From NCBI GenBank assembly GCA_964631725.1, contig CAZVYX010000021.1, forward strand, positions 26,682 through 90,681: 64,000 nucleotides of DNA, given 5' to 3'. The stretch's first letter is position 1. Every line of letters starts with the position of its first letter. A program made the position numbers and the translations under genes. Source of the stretch: GCA-2731375 sp964631725 (GTDB lineage Bacteria > Pseudomonadota > Alphaproteobacteria > GCA-2731375). Shown piece after piece: positions 34,559 through 43,158 of the stretch. Below the pieces are notes generated by a model. That model did no database searches. It saw nothing but the letters and a program-made list of their open reading frames with translations, and was not told the origin of the DNA.

Positions 34559-35749
34559 CTAAATGACTTTACTGGAGCGCAGGCGCTGGATGTCCTCCGA
34601 TGAATAGCCCAATTCCGTCAGGATGTCTTCGCTGTCGGCGCCCAGTTTGGGGCCGGGGCGGCCGGGGATCGGTTCACTCATGCGGATGGGACTGTTCAAT
34701 AACTGCAGGCCGCCCGGTTTGTCGGGATGATCCACCGTCTGCACGCCGCCACGTTCCCGGAAGTAGGGATTATTCAAGGCCTGGGCCAGGTCATTGACCG
34801 GTCCGCAGGGCACGGCGCCGGCGAAATGTTCGATCCAATATTGCGTCGGCTGCTTGATCAACTGGGCATCCAGCAACAGGGTCAGCTCGTCGCGATGTTC
34901 GTCGCGGCCTTCATAGTCGAGAAAGCGCGGGTCGGTCTTCCATTCCGGTTTCCCGACCTTGTCGCACAGATCCTCCCAGAAGCGCTGATGCTGCGCCATG
35001 ATGAAGATCCAGCCGTCCTTTGTACGGTACAGCTGCGACGGGGTGATGAAGGGATGCGCCGATCTTGGCATCCGGCTGGTGACATCGCCTTCGTTCAGGT
35101 ACCAGACGGCCGGATAGCTCAATTGATGCATAGCGACATCGAACAGGGAGACTTCCAGATCCCGCCCCTGGCCGGTCTGTTTCGCCTGGTTGACGCCGGC
35201 CAACAGGGCGAAGCTGGCGGTAATGCCGGTCAAGTAGTCGACGACGGACAGGCCCATGCGGGCGGGCGGGCCGTCGGGCTCCCCACTCATATGGAGAAAT
35301 CCCGCTTCGGCCTGCATCAGAAAATCATAGCCGGGCCAGCCGGCCCGCTCGCCATCATTGCCATAGGCCGAAACATGGGCGCAGACGATGGCTGCATTAT
35401 GCGGCGAAAGATCCTGGTGGCGCAGGCCAAGCTTGGCCGGCTGATCGCCGCGCAGGTTATTGAGCAAACCGTGGGAGCTCGCCGCCAGGCGATGCAGGAC
35501 CGCCTGGCCGTCGGGATGTTTCAGATCCAGCGACAGGGACCGCTTGTTGCGGTTGAAAGCCTGAAAGAACTGGCTGTCGCCCTCGCCCAGATAATGGGGG
35601 CCGACGCCACGGGACATATCGCCGCCGATCTGCCGGTTTTCAATCTTGATCAGATCGGCGCCCAGGTCAGCCAGGAAGCCGGTGCCGTAGGGCCCGGCGC
35701 CGTAATGTTCAACGGCAAGTATCCGCAGCCCGGCGAGCGGCAGGCTCAC
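34559..35749 (-). CDS. CaiB/BaiF (type III) CoA-transferase
   Basis: A 396-residue family III CoA-transferase. The start is a GTG at 35749 with AAAGGA eight bases upstream; it overlaps the stop of the acyl-CoA dehydrogenase (GTGA), a clear sign of translational coupling. The open frame upstream to 35899 is antisense-like and not homologous. Catalytic Asp171 is in SVVDYLTG; ADLIKIEN, NRNKRSLSLDLK and YGNDGERAGWPGYD are family motifs. It is the third gene of the operon and only distantly like its neighbour at 33386. Confidence 0.9.
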   Translation of the reverse strand: MSLPLAGLRILAVEHYGAGPYGTGFLADLGADLIKIENRQIGGDMSRGVGPHYLGEGDSQFFQAFNRNKRSLSLDLKHPDGQAVLHRLAASSHGLLNNLRGDQPAKLGLRHQDLSPHNAAIVCAHVSAYGNDGERAGWPGYDFLMQAEAGFLHMSGEPDGPPARMGLSVVDYLTGITASFALLAGVNQAKQTGQGRDLEVSLFDVAMHQLSYPAVWYLNEGDVTSRMPRSAHPFITPSQLYRTKDGWIFIMAQHQRFWEDLCDKVGKPEWKTDPRFLDYEGRDEHRDELTLLLDAQLIKQPTQYWIEHFAGAVPCGPVNDLAQALNNPYFRERGGVQTVDHPDKPGGLQLLNSPIRMSEPIPGRPGPKLGADSEDILTELGYSSEDIQRLRSSKVI

Positions 35750-36927
35750 ACCGGGTTCCTTTCCACCAGTTGCCGGGCGATGATTATGCGCTGCATCTCG
35801 TTGGTGCCTTCGCCAATGCACATCAGTGGCGCGTCCCGGTAATAGCGTTCCACATGAAATTCCTTGGAATAGCCGTAGGCGCCGTGGATACGCATGCATT
35901 CGGTGGCATTTTCCAGGGCGGATTCAGAGGCAAACAGCTTGGCCATGCCCGCTTCCATATCGCAGCGTTCGCCCTTGTCGTAGGCGGTGGCGGCGCTTTC
36001 CACCAACAGCCGCGCCGCCTCGCAGCGGGTCGCCATGTCGCCCAGTTTGGTCTGGATCGCCTGATGCTGACAGATCGGTTTGCCCATGGTCTCACGGATC
36101 TGGGAATAGGAGGTGGCATCCTTCAACGCCGCGTTGGCGATACCGACACCGCGGGCGGCCACGTTGATGCGCCCCAATTCCAGGCCGCCGACGGCATGGC
36201 GGAAACCGGAGCCTTCCTCGCCACCGATCAGCCGGTCGGCGGGAATGCGATAATCGTCAAACACCAGTTCGGCTGAATCGATGCCCTTGTAACCCAGCTT
36301 CTCCAACTTGCGGCTAACCGTGAAACCCGGGCCCTTTTCGGCAATGAACAAGGATGTGCCCTTGTGCCGCGGTTCCGCCTCCGGGTCGGTCTTGACCAGC
36401 AGGGCGACACAGCCGCCCTCTATGCCATTGGAAATCCAGATCTTGGTACCGTTGATCACATAGTCGTCGCCATCGCGCACGGCGCGGGTGCGAATGGCCT
36501 GCAGATCGGTGCCGCAATTGGGCTCGGTCAGGGCCAGGGCGCCGCGCAGCTCGCCGGTGGCGAAGCGGGGCAGGAAGGCGCGCCTTTGCTCCTCCGTGCC
36601 AAAGCGTTCCACTGCCGCCGACATGATCAGGTGCGAATTGAAGATGCCGCTGAGCGACATCCAGACCTCGGAGACGGCGGTGACAATCTTGGCATAGGTG
36701 CCGGCGGGCAGGCCCAGGCCGCCGTATTCCTGGCCGATGGTGGCGCCAAACAGGCCCAACTCCTTCATCTGCTCGACCATTTCGTGGGGATAGATATCGC
36801 CGTGTTCCAGTTCCAGAACCTTGTCGCGCACATCCCGGTCCAGCCATTTCTGCACCGAGTCCAACAATTGCCGTTCGTCCTCGCGCGTGATGCTTTCGCC
36901 GACACGGTTGGTCAGGGTCTCACTCAT
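35746..36927 (-). CDS. acyl-CoA dehydrogenase
   Basis: A 393-residue FAD enzyme of the acyl-CoA dehydrogenase family: ALTEPNCGTDLQAIRTRA and KIWISNGIEGG are the flavin- and substrate-binding motifs of the middle barrel, and MRIHGAYGYSKEFHVERYYRDAPLMCIGEGTNEMQRIIIAR the C-terminal signature. A catalytic Glu is likely in the last segment (GEGTNE). It would introduce an alpha,beta double bond for the MaoC and enoyl-CoA hydratases in the same operon. 14 bp after the MaoC gene. Confidence 0.93.
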   Translation of the reverse strand: MSETLTNRVGESITREDERQLLDSVQKWLDRDVRDKVLELEHGDIYPHEMVEQMKELGLFGATIGQEYGGLGLPAGTYAKIVTAVSEVWMSLSGIFNSHLIMSAAVERFGTEEQRRAFLPRFATGELRGALALTEPNCGTDLQAIRTRAVRDGDDYVINGTKIWISNGIEGGCVALLVKTDPEAEPRHKGTSLFIAEKGPGFTVSRKLEKLGYKGIDSAELVFDDYRIPADRLIGGEEGSGFRHAVGGLELGRINVAARGVGIANAALKDATSYSQIRETMGKPICQHQAIQTKLGDMATRCEAARLLVESAATAYDKGERCDMEAGMAKLFASESALENATECMRIHGAYGYSKEFHVERYYRDAPLMCIGEGTNEMQRIIIARQLVERNPV

Positions 36928-36941
36928 GGGATTGGTCTCTC

Positions 36942-37481
36942 TTATTGCCCGGTAGATTCTCGGGCGGCCAAAATCTTGTCATCCACGCCGTGCCCCCGCT
37001 TCGGCACCAGGACCGTCCGTTTATAGCGCATCACCAACGTGCCGTCGCCCTTGTGGGCGCGGGTTTCCACATCGACGATGCCCTGGGTGGGGCGGGATTT
37101 GGACTCCTTTTTGCCCAGGACCTCCGATTCCGCATACAGGGTATCGCCGTTGAAGACCGGCGCGGGCATGGAAATATCGGTCCAGCCCAGATTGGCGATG
37201 GCCTTTTGAGAGACGTCCGAGACGCTCATGCCCGCGACCACGGCCAGGGTCAGGGCGGAATTCACGATGGGCTTGCCGAATTCCGAATGTTTGGCATATT
37301 CGGCATCGAAATGCAGCGGATGCTGGTTCATGGTCAACAGGGTGAACCAGGTATTGTCAGCCTCCGTGATGGTCCGGCCGGGGCGGTGTTCATAGATATC
37401 GCCGACAGTGAAATCTTCGTAGTAGCGGCCAAACGTTTCCTGATAGCGGTTTTCACCGGTCTTGATCACACCGTCCCTCAT
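36942..37481 (-). CDS. MaoC family dehydratase
   Basis: A 179-residue hot-dog-fold hydratase: YYEDFTVGDIYEHRPGRTITEADN followed by the active-site stretch TMNQHPLHFD. The first catalytic Asp of classic R-hydratases is Asn in this subgroup (MNQHP), while the His is kept. It would hydrate an enoyl-CoA to the (R)-3-hydroxy form or, in branched-acid pathways, act on mesaconyl-type CoA esters. First enzyme gene of the operon, 12 bp after a TPR gene on the same strand. Confidence 0.9.
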   Translation of the reverse strand: MRDGVIKTGENRYQETFGRYYEDFTVGDIYEHRPGRTITEADNTWFTLLTMNQHPLHFDAEYAKHSEFGKPIVNSALTLAVVAGMSVSDVSQKAIANLGWTDISMPAPVFNGDTLYAESEVLGKKESKSRPTQGIVDVETRAHKGDGTLVMRYKRTVLVPKRGHGVDDKILAARESTGQ

Positions 37482-37493
37482 CTCAAACTCTCC

Positions 37494-38096
37494 TCATTCA
37501 CGCTGCGTCTTCGCAAGCTGTTGTAAATCATCAATTTCACGATCCGACAACGGTATACCGAATTTCTTGCCTACCTTTGCGTAGTGCGCGGCCGTTCGAA
37601 TATCCTTCAGGCCCAAGTATGCCCGGACCAATCCGTAATAGGCGGGCGGGATGTTTTCATCCAAGGCCAGCGCGGCCTTGAAATTTTTTATTGCCTCATG
37701 ATATTGGCCGCCACCTTCCAGAATGCGGCCGTAGTCAAGCAGAAGAGCAGGATCATTTGGTAGTAGTTTCCGTGCCCGTTCGAACATCTCGATCGCACCC
37801 GCCGTGTTCTGGTCTCGGAGCTGCATGATGACCGCAAATCCCCAATAAGTCCGGCCATTGTCCCGATTCAGAAGCCAGCCTTGATTGAACCGTTTGATCG
37901 CGGTTGACAGATCATTCCTGGCAAGCGCCTGCCAGCCCCTGTCAACGGCGATATTTGAGAACTCCTCGTTTTTCTCGATTGGCGCCCGTTTGGCATTGCC
38001 GTACATGGGCTGTTCATTGGCGGGCCGTTCCGCCGCATGCCCCAAATTGGGAAAAGTGGACAACGCGGCCAGCAGAAGCAAAATCTTTCTATTCAT
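37494..38096 (-). CDS. secreted tetratricopeptide repeat protein
   Basis: A 200-residue protein with a signal peptide (ILLLLAALSTFPNLGHAA) and several TPR units (AIKRFNQGWLLNRDNGRTYWGFAV; AIEMFERARKLLPNDPALLLDYGRIL; AIKNFKAALALDENIPPAYYGLVRAYL). Periplasmic scaffold role inferred. Its codon use is less GC-rich than the operon downstream, and TPRs have no obvious link with acyl-CoA chemistry, although it shares strand and close spacing with the MaoC gene. Confidence 0.83.
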   Translation of the reverse strand: MNRKILLLLAALSTFPNLGHAAERPANEQPMYGNAKRAPIEKNEEFSNIAVDRGWQALARNDLSTAIKRFNQGWLLNRDNGRTYWGFAVIMQLRDQNTAGAIEMFERARKLLPNDPALLLDYGRILEGGGQYHEAIKNFKAALALDENIPPAYYGLVRAYLGLKDIRTAAHYAKVGKKFGIPLSDREIDDLQQLAKTQRE

Positions 38097-38250
38097 GATG
38101 GATCCTTTCCCACCAAACTATGAGCGGGACAGGGGGATTTTTTCCGCTCCGGCGGGTAGCCGTCAATGCACCCCTATGCCCCGAACCGCTTGTTCCGCTA
38201 TAAAGGGCGCAAATGTAGCAAATCAGGGACCGGCGCCGTCCGGGTGTAGC

Positions 38251-39417
38251 ATGGATCTTTCCTTTTCCGACGAACAGATTGCAGTCCGCGATACCATCGC
38301 CAAGCTGTGCGAGAAATATGACGATGCCTACTGGCTGGCCCGCGATGCCGATGGCGTCTTCCCCGAGGATTTCGTCAAGGATCTGGCGATGGGCGGCTGG
38401 CTGGGCATCGCCATGCCGGAGGAATATGGCGGCTCGGGCCTGGGCGTGATCGAGGCCTCGCTGATGATGCAGACCATCGCCCAATCGGGGGCCGGATTCT
38501 CAGGCTGTTCGGCGGTGCATATCAACATTTTCGGACCCAACCCCATCGTCGTGCATGGCACCGACGAACAAAAGGACCGCCTGCTGCCGCCCCTGATCGC
38601 GGGCAAGGACCGCACCTGTTTTGGCGTCACCGAACCCAACGCCGGTCTGGACACCACCCGGATCGAGACCAAGGCGGTTTGGGATGGCGAAAAATATATC
38701 GTCAATGGCCGCAAGATGTGGACCTCGACGGCGCAGACCGCCAACAAGATTTTGCTTCTTGCCCGGACGGCGGCGCGGGAGGACGGCGCCAAGCCCATGG
38801 ACGGCATAACGATGTTCTATACCGACTTCGACCGGGATTATTGCGAAGCCCAGGTGATCGAAAAAATGGGCCGCAAGGCAGTCGATTCCAATGCCACCTT
38901 CTATGACAATCTGCCGGTCCCCGAAAGCGACCGTATCGGCGAGGAAGGCAAGGGCTTTTATTACCTGATCGACGGCATCAATCCCGAACGCATCCTGGTG
39001 GCGGCGGAAGCCGTCGGCCTGGGCCGGGCCGCCCTGCGCAAGGCGGTGGCATATGCCAACGAGCGCGTCGTGTTCGACCGCCCCATCGGCCAGAACCAGG
39101 CCATCCAGCACCCCCTGGCCGCCGCCTGGGCCCACCTGGAAGCCGCCGACGCCATGGTCTGGAAGGCCGCCACCCTGTATGACGCCGGCGAGCCCTGCGG
39201 CGCGGAGGCCAATGCCGCGAAATATCTGGCGGCGGAAGCCTGCTTCACCGCCTGCGAAACGGCGGTGATGACCCATGGCGGCATGGGCTATGCCAAGGAG
39301 TTTCATGTGGAGCGCTATATGCGGGAGGCCTTCATCGCCCGCATCGCCCCGGTCAGCCGCGAGATGATCCTGAACTTCATCGGCCAGCACGTCCTCGAGA
39401 TGCCCCGGTCGTATTAG
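38251..39417 (+). CDS. acyl-CoA dehydrogenase
   Basis: A 388-residue acyl-CoA dehydrogenase. The start at 38251 (MDLSFSDEQ) is the usual family N-terminus; the longer frame to 37885 runs through the divergent TPR gene and is not real. Motifs: CFGVTEPNAGLDTTRIET, KMWTSTAQTANKI, FDRPIGQNQAIQHPLA and MTHGGMGYAKEFHVERYMREAFIARIAPVS. It is paired with the CoA-transferase at 39532, suggesting a second acid-activation and oxidation route. A 154-bp divergent spacer separates it from the TPR gene. Confidence 0.92.
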   Translation: MDLSFSDEQIAVRDTIAKLCEKYDDAYWLARDADGVFPEDFVKDLAMGGWLGIAMPEEYGGSGLGVIEASLMMQTIAQSGAGFSGCSAVHINIFGPNPIVVHGTDEQKDRLLPPLIAGKDRTCFGVTEPNAGLDTTRIETKAVWDGEKYIVNGRKMWTSTAQTANKILLLARTAAREDGAKPMDGITMFYTDFDRDYCEAQVIEKMGRKAVDSNATFYDNLPVPESDRIGEEGKGFYYLIDGINPERILVAAEAVGLGRAALRKAVAYANERVVFDRPIGQNQAIQHPLAAAWAHLEAADAMVWKAATLYDAGEPCGAEANAAKYLAAEACFTACETAVMTHGGMGYAKEFHVERYMREAFIARIAPVSREMILNFIGQHVLEMPRSY

Positions 39418-39510
39418 ACTTTCGTCAAGGTGCCAGGCCACCCGCTCCCCCTCCCGGCTGCCCTCGGGATATCATCAATGGGCGGCCAGGAGGGGGAGCG
39501 GGTGGTTTAG
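39414..39510. repeat. diverged long stem-loop element after acyl-CoA dehydrogenase
   Basis: CCACCCGCTCCCCCTCC.../...GGAGGGGGAGCGGGTGG forms a long stem (39438-39505) that resembles the core of the 130-bp elements with many substitutions. It starts at the TTAG containing the dehydrogenase stop codon and ends at another TTAG. It may act as the 3' end of that transcript. Confidence 0.65.
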
Positions 39511-39531
39511 CCAAAATCAAAGGAAAATTTC

Positions 39532-40737
39532 ATGGCGGGTGCCCTGGACGGCTATCGGGTCATCGATATTACTTCGATCCTGTCCGGCCCTTACGGCACC
39601 CAGCTTTTGGGTGACGCGGGCGCCGATATCATCAAGGTTGAGGCGCCGCCCAAGGGCGATTCCACGCGCTATCTGGGCGGCACGCGCAGCCCGGGCATGA
39701 GCGGGCCGTTCATCAACATGAACCGCAACAAACGTTCCATCGCACTGGATCTGAAGCAGGCCAGCGCCAAGGAAGCCCTGCGCAAACTGATCGAGACAGC
39801 GGATGTGCTGGTTCACAACATGCGGCCCCAGGCCATCGACCGCCTGGGCTTTTCCTACGACGCGGTCCGCGCCATCAAGCCCGACATCATCTATTGCGGC
39901 TGCTATGGCTTCTCGCAACAGGGCCGCTACAAGGACAAACCGGCCTACGATGATCTGATCCAGGCCTGTTCCGGACTGGCCGGACTGTTCCAAACGATCC
40001 AGGGAGAGCCCAAGTTCGCGCCGACCGTAATGGTCGACAAGCTGACCGGCCTGATGATGAGCCAGGCCGTCACCACCGCGCTGTTGCACCGGGAACGCAC
40101 GGGCAAGGGCCAGTTCGTCGAGGTGCCGATGTTCGAGACCATGGTTTCGTTCCTGATGGTGGAGCACATCTACGAACATGGTTTCGAGCCGCCGTTGGGG
40201 CCGCTCGGCTACAAACGCCTGACCACGCCCCTGCGCCGGCCCTTTCGTTGCCAGGACGGCTATATCACCGTGCTGCCCTATACCGACAAGCATTGGCGGG
40301 AATTCTTCCGCATCGCCGACCGGCCGGAACTGGCCGACGATCCGCGCTTCGCCGATCACACCACGCGCAACGAACATATCCACGCCATTTATGCCCTGCT
40401 GGAGGAGTTGGTGGCGCAAAAGACCATCGATGAATGGATGGAGCTGTGTGAAACGGCCGAGATCCCGGCCATGCCGGTGCTGGACCTGGACGATGTCTTC
40501 GCCGACCCGCATATGGCCGACGTGGGCATGTTTCCACGCTACAACCACCCCACGGAAGGCAGGGTCGTGGTGACCAAACCACCAGTCAGCTACTCCGAAA
40601 GTCCCAACAGCATCCGCCGCCAGGCGCCGCGCCTGGGCCAGAACGGGGCCGAAATACTGGCTGCTCTGGGCTATGACGAAGACGCCATCGCGGCCATGCG
40701 GGCCAGCGGCGCCCTTGCCGGAGAGGTCGAAAAGTAA
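39532..40737 (+). CDS. CaiB/BaiF (type III) CoA-transferase
   Basis: A 401-residue family III CoA-transferase. Catalytic Asp169 is in MVDKLTG; IDITSILSGPYGTQLLGDAGADIIKVE, NMNRNKRSIALDLKQ and VLVHNMRPQAIDRLG are the standard family segments. It follows the acyl-CoA dehydrogenase in the same direction after a 114-bp gap holding a stem-loop element. The acid substrate is unknown; a third member of the family within 7 kb shows heavy investment in acid activation. Confidence 0.92.
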   Translation: MAGALDGYRVIDITSILSGPYGTQLLGDAGADIIKVEAPPKGDSTRYLGGTRSPGMSGPFINMNRNKRSIALDLKQASAKEALRKLIETADVLVHNMRPQAIDRLGFSYDAVRAIKPDIIYCGCYGFSQQGRYKDKPAYDDLIQACSGLAGLFQTIQGEPKFAPTVMVDKLTGLMMSQAVTTALLHRERTGKGQFVEVPMFETMVSFLMVEHIYEHGFEPPLGPLGYKRLTTPLRRPFRCQDGYITVLPYTDKHWREFFRIADRPELADDPRFADHTTRNEHIHAIYALLEELVAQKTIDEWMELCETAEIPAMPVLDLDDVFADPHMADVGMFPRYNHPTEGRVVVTKPPVSYSESPNSIRRQAPRLGQNGAEILAALGYDEDAIAAMRASGALAGEVEK

Positions 40738-40943
40738 CGCGGCGCGCCTTGCGAATCGCCCATTCGGAACGGATTTCCAATAATGGACAAGGCGCAATGC
40801 CCCGATGTTGCTGGCAAAAAACCCTGCAATTGCCCTAAAGTCCAGGCTGGACGGGCGAATCCGAAGGGCGGCACTTGTCATTGCCGATTCGCTCTGTTAG
40901 TTGAAGCGAATCACCAACCTCTGGCATCAGTGAGAGAACAGAT

Positions 40944-41228
40944 ATGAGCAAAGCAGCACTTGTCGAGCGGGTTGCCAAAAAAGGCAAACTCTCGAAAGCC
41001 GAAGCCGGCCGCACGGTCGACCTCGTCATGGGCGAAATCATGGCCGGCCTGAAAGCCTCCAAAAAGGAAGGCAGATACACCATCGGTACGTTCGGTACTT
41101 TCTCCATCACCAAGCGGGCCGCACGCAAGGGCCGCAATCCGCAGACCGGTGAGCCGATCAAGATCAAGGCGTCCAAGGTTCTGAAATTCAAGCCCGCCGC
41201 GCAGTTGAAGAAAGCAGCCGGCTGCTAA
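40944..41228 (+). CDS. HU family DNA-binding protein
   Basis: A 94-residue nucleoid protein: MSKAALVERVAKKGKLSKAEA, the beta-arm segment FSITKRAARKGRNPQTGEPI, and the C-terminal KIKASKVLKFKPAAQLKKA are the full HU/IHF signature. It bends DNA without strong sequence preference. Single-gene unit: preceded by a 206-bp spacer without other features and followed by a hairpin (GGCGCG/CGCGCC at 41239-41256), a palindromic repeat and a terminator. Confidence 0.95.
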   Translation: MSKAALVERVAKKGKLSKAEAGRTVDLVMGEIMAGLKASKKEGRYTIGTFGTFSITKRAARKGRNPQTGEPIKIKASKVLKFKPAAQLKKAAGC

Positions 41229-41256
41229 CCAGTTTTGCGGCGCGTGTATGCGCGCC

Positions 41257-41375
41257 CTAGAGCATGTCTCTTCTAGATATGCTCGGACTCTTAAGAAAAG
41301 AGCAATTGAACCAATCACTTGGATCGCGCCAATCAAGCCTTGGTGGCGAATCCAAATGATTGAAAATTGCTCTGA
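41257..41375. repeat. palindromic intergenic element bounded by CTAGAGCA and TGCTCT
   Basis: AGAGCAATT (41299-41307) and AATTGCTCT (41365-41373) are the ends of an imperfect 75-bp palindrome with inner pairs TGGAT/ATCCA and CCA/TGG; CTAGAGCATG lies at 41257. The AGAGCA/TGCTCT ends match those of the 97-bp double-hairpin elements, so it is probably a relative. Confidence 0.6.
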
Positions 41376-41391
41376 TCTGGTAACATGATGG

Positions 41392-41422
41392 GAGGCTCGT
41401 GGCATGGCCACGGGCCTCTTTC
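41392..41422 (+). terminator. rho-independent terminator before ThDP enzyme gene
   Basis: A 12-bp stem (GAGGCTCGTGGC at 41392-41403 pairing with GCCACGGGCCTC at 41407-41418, one G-T pair) with a 3-nt loop, followed by TTTC. It ends transcription from the HU side just upstream of the next gene. Confidence 0.75.
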
Positions 41423-41457
41423 AATTTGTTGGGCAAATTCCGATCAGAGGACGGAGC

Positions 41458-43146
41458 ATGAACCAGATGAGCGGCGCCGAAGCCATGGTGCATATGCTGC
41501 AAGGCCATGGCGTGGACTATATTTTCGGCCTGTGCGGCGACACCTCCCTGCCCTTCTATGATGCCCTGCATCGCCTGAACCATGGCATGACCCATATCCT
41601 CAGCCGCGATGAACGTTCCGCGGCCTACATGGCGGACGGCTACGCCCGGGTTTCGGGCAAGGTCGGGGTTTGCGAAGGACCCTCGGGCGGTGGCGCCACT
41701 TACATTACGCCCGGCCTGGTCGAGGCGAATGAAAGCAGCATCCCCATTCTGGCCATTACCACGGACATTTCCGTCGCCGCCCGGGGCCGCTATGCCCTGA
41801 CGGAGTTGGACCAATCGGCCCTATTCCGGCCGCTGACCAAGTGGAACGGCGTCATCGACCGGGCCGAGGATGTGCCGAAATTGCTGCGCACCGCCTTTCG
41901 CGAGATGACCACCGGGCGGCCCGGCGCGGCCCACCTGGCCCTGCCCTTCGATGTGCAAAAAGGCGCCGTGGACGCCGCCGATATCTGGTGCGATCCGGAA
42001 CTGGGCCACTATCCGGCCTGGCCCACGGGCCCCGACCCGGCGGCGGTCTCGCGCCTGGCCGGGGTTTTGCTGGCGGCGCGCAATCCGGTCATCGTTTGCG
42101 GCGGCGGCGTCGTACTGGCCGGCGGCGAGACGGAACTGATCCGCCTGGCGGAGCAATTGGCCATTCCGGTGGCGACAACGATCAGCGGTAAGGGTTCGAT
42201 TCCGGAAGACCACCCCCTGGCCGTCGGCGTGGTGGGCAGCAACGGCGGCGTAGTAGAGACCCGCCGCTTCATGGAGGCCGCCGATCTGCTTCTGTTGATC
42301 GGTTGCCGGGCCGGCTCGGTCACCACGGAACGCTGGCGTTTCCCGGCCCCTGGTGCCTGCCAGATCGCCCATATCGACAGCGACCCCGGCGTGATCGGCG
42401 CCAACTATCCGACCGAGGCGGCCATGGTCGGCGATGCGCGCCTGGCCCTGGCCGCGCTGAATGCCGAAGTTGGCAATCCAACGGCACCAGCGCGGGATCT
42501 GAACGCGGCGGCAGTGGCGGAAGCCAAGGCGGCAAAGTTCGCGGCCTTCAAAAAATTGGCCGGCAGCGACGAACGGCCGGTCCGTCCCGAACGCCTGGTC
42601 GCGGCGTTGTCCGAACTGTTGGACGACGATGCCGTGGTGATCGCCGATCCGGGCACGCCGTGTCCGTATCTGTCCGCCTACTACCCGGTTAAGCGCACGG
42701 GACGGCATTTTTTCTCGAACCGGGCCCATGGCGCCCTGGGCTATTCCCTGCCGGCCGCCATCGGGGCCTGTCACGGCCGGCCCGGCGCCAAGGTGGTGGC
42801 GGTGATGGGCGATGGCAGTTTCGGCTTCAACGGCGGCGAATTGGAAACCGTGGCGCGCCTTGGCCTGCCGATAACCTTTGTCGTCGTCTCGAACGGCGTC
42901 TTCGGCTGGATCAAGGCGGGACAGAAAACCGGCTTTGATGAACGATATTTTTCGGTCGATTTCAGCACCACCGATCATGCCAGGGTCGCCGAGGCCTATG
43001 GCCTGGCGACCTGGCGCGTCGAGGACCCGGGCGAGCTGAAAAGCAAAATGGCCGCCGCCCTGAATTGTCCCGGCCCCTCCCTGGTCGACGTGATCTGCCA
43101 ACCACTGCAGGAAGCCAACGCCCCAGTCAGCGAATGGGTCGCGTGA
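41458..43146 (+). CDS. thiamine pyrophosphate-dependent enzyme, acetolactate synthase-like
   Basis: A 562-residue ThDP enzyme with the three-domain layout of acetolactate synthase/benzoylformate decarboxylase. Glu52 (SRDERSAAYMADGYAR) is the cofactor-activating Glu; VMGDGSFGFNGGELET is the ThDP/Mg motif (Gly-Asp-Gly...Asn). The start at 41458 is preferred because GAGGACGG precedes it and the 18 residues upstream lie over the terminator. No regulatory subunit gene is nearby, so it is unlikely to be the biosynthetic IlvB; a 2-oxo-acid decarboxylase or carboligase is likelier. It is followed 12 bp later by an MFS transporter. Confidence 0.88.
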   Translation: MNQMSGAEAMVHMLQGHGVDYIFGLCGDTSLPFYDALHRLNHGMTHILSRDERSAAYMADGYARVSGKVGVCEGPSGGGATYITPGLVEANESSIPILAITTDISVAARGRYALTELDQSALFRPLTKWNGVIDRAEDVPKLLRTAFREMTTGRPGAAHLALPFDVQKGAVDAADIWCDPELGHYPAWPTGPDPAAVSRLAGVLLAARNPVIVCGGGVVLAGGETELIRLAEQLAIPVATTISGKGSIPEDHPLAVGVVGSNGGVVETRRFMEAADLLLLIGCRAGSVTTERWRFPAPGACQIAHIDSDPGVIGANYPTEAAMVGDARLALAALNAEVGNPTAPARDLNAAAVAEAKAAKFAAFKKLAGSDERPVRPERLVAALSELLDDDAVVIADPGTPCPYLSAYYPVKRTGRHFFSNRAHGALGYSLPAAIGACHGRPGAKVVAVMGDGSFGFNGGELETVARLGLPITFVVVSNGVFGWIKAGQKTGFDERYFSVDFSTTDHARVAEAYGLATWRVEDPGELKSKMAAALNCPGPSLVDVICQPLQEANAPVSEWVA

Positions 43147-43158
43147 AGGCTCCCATTG

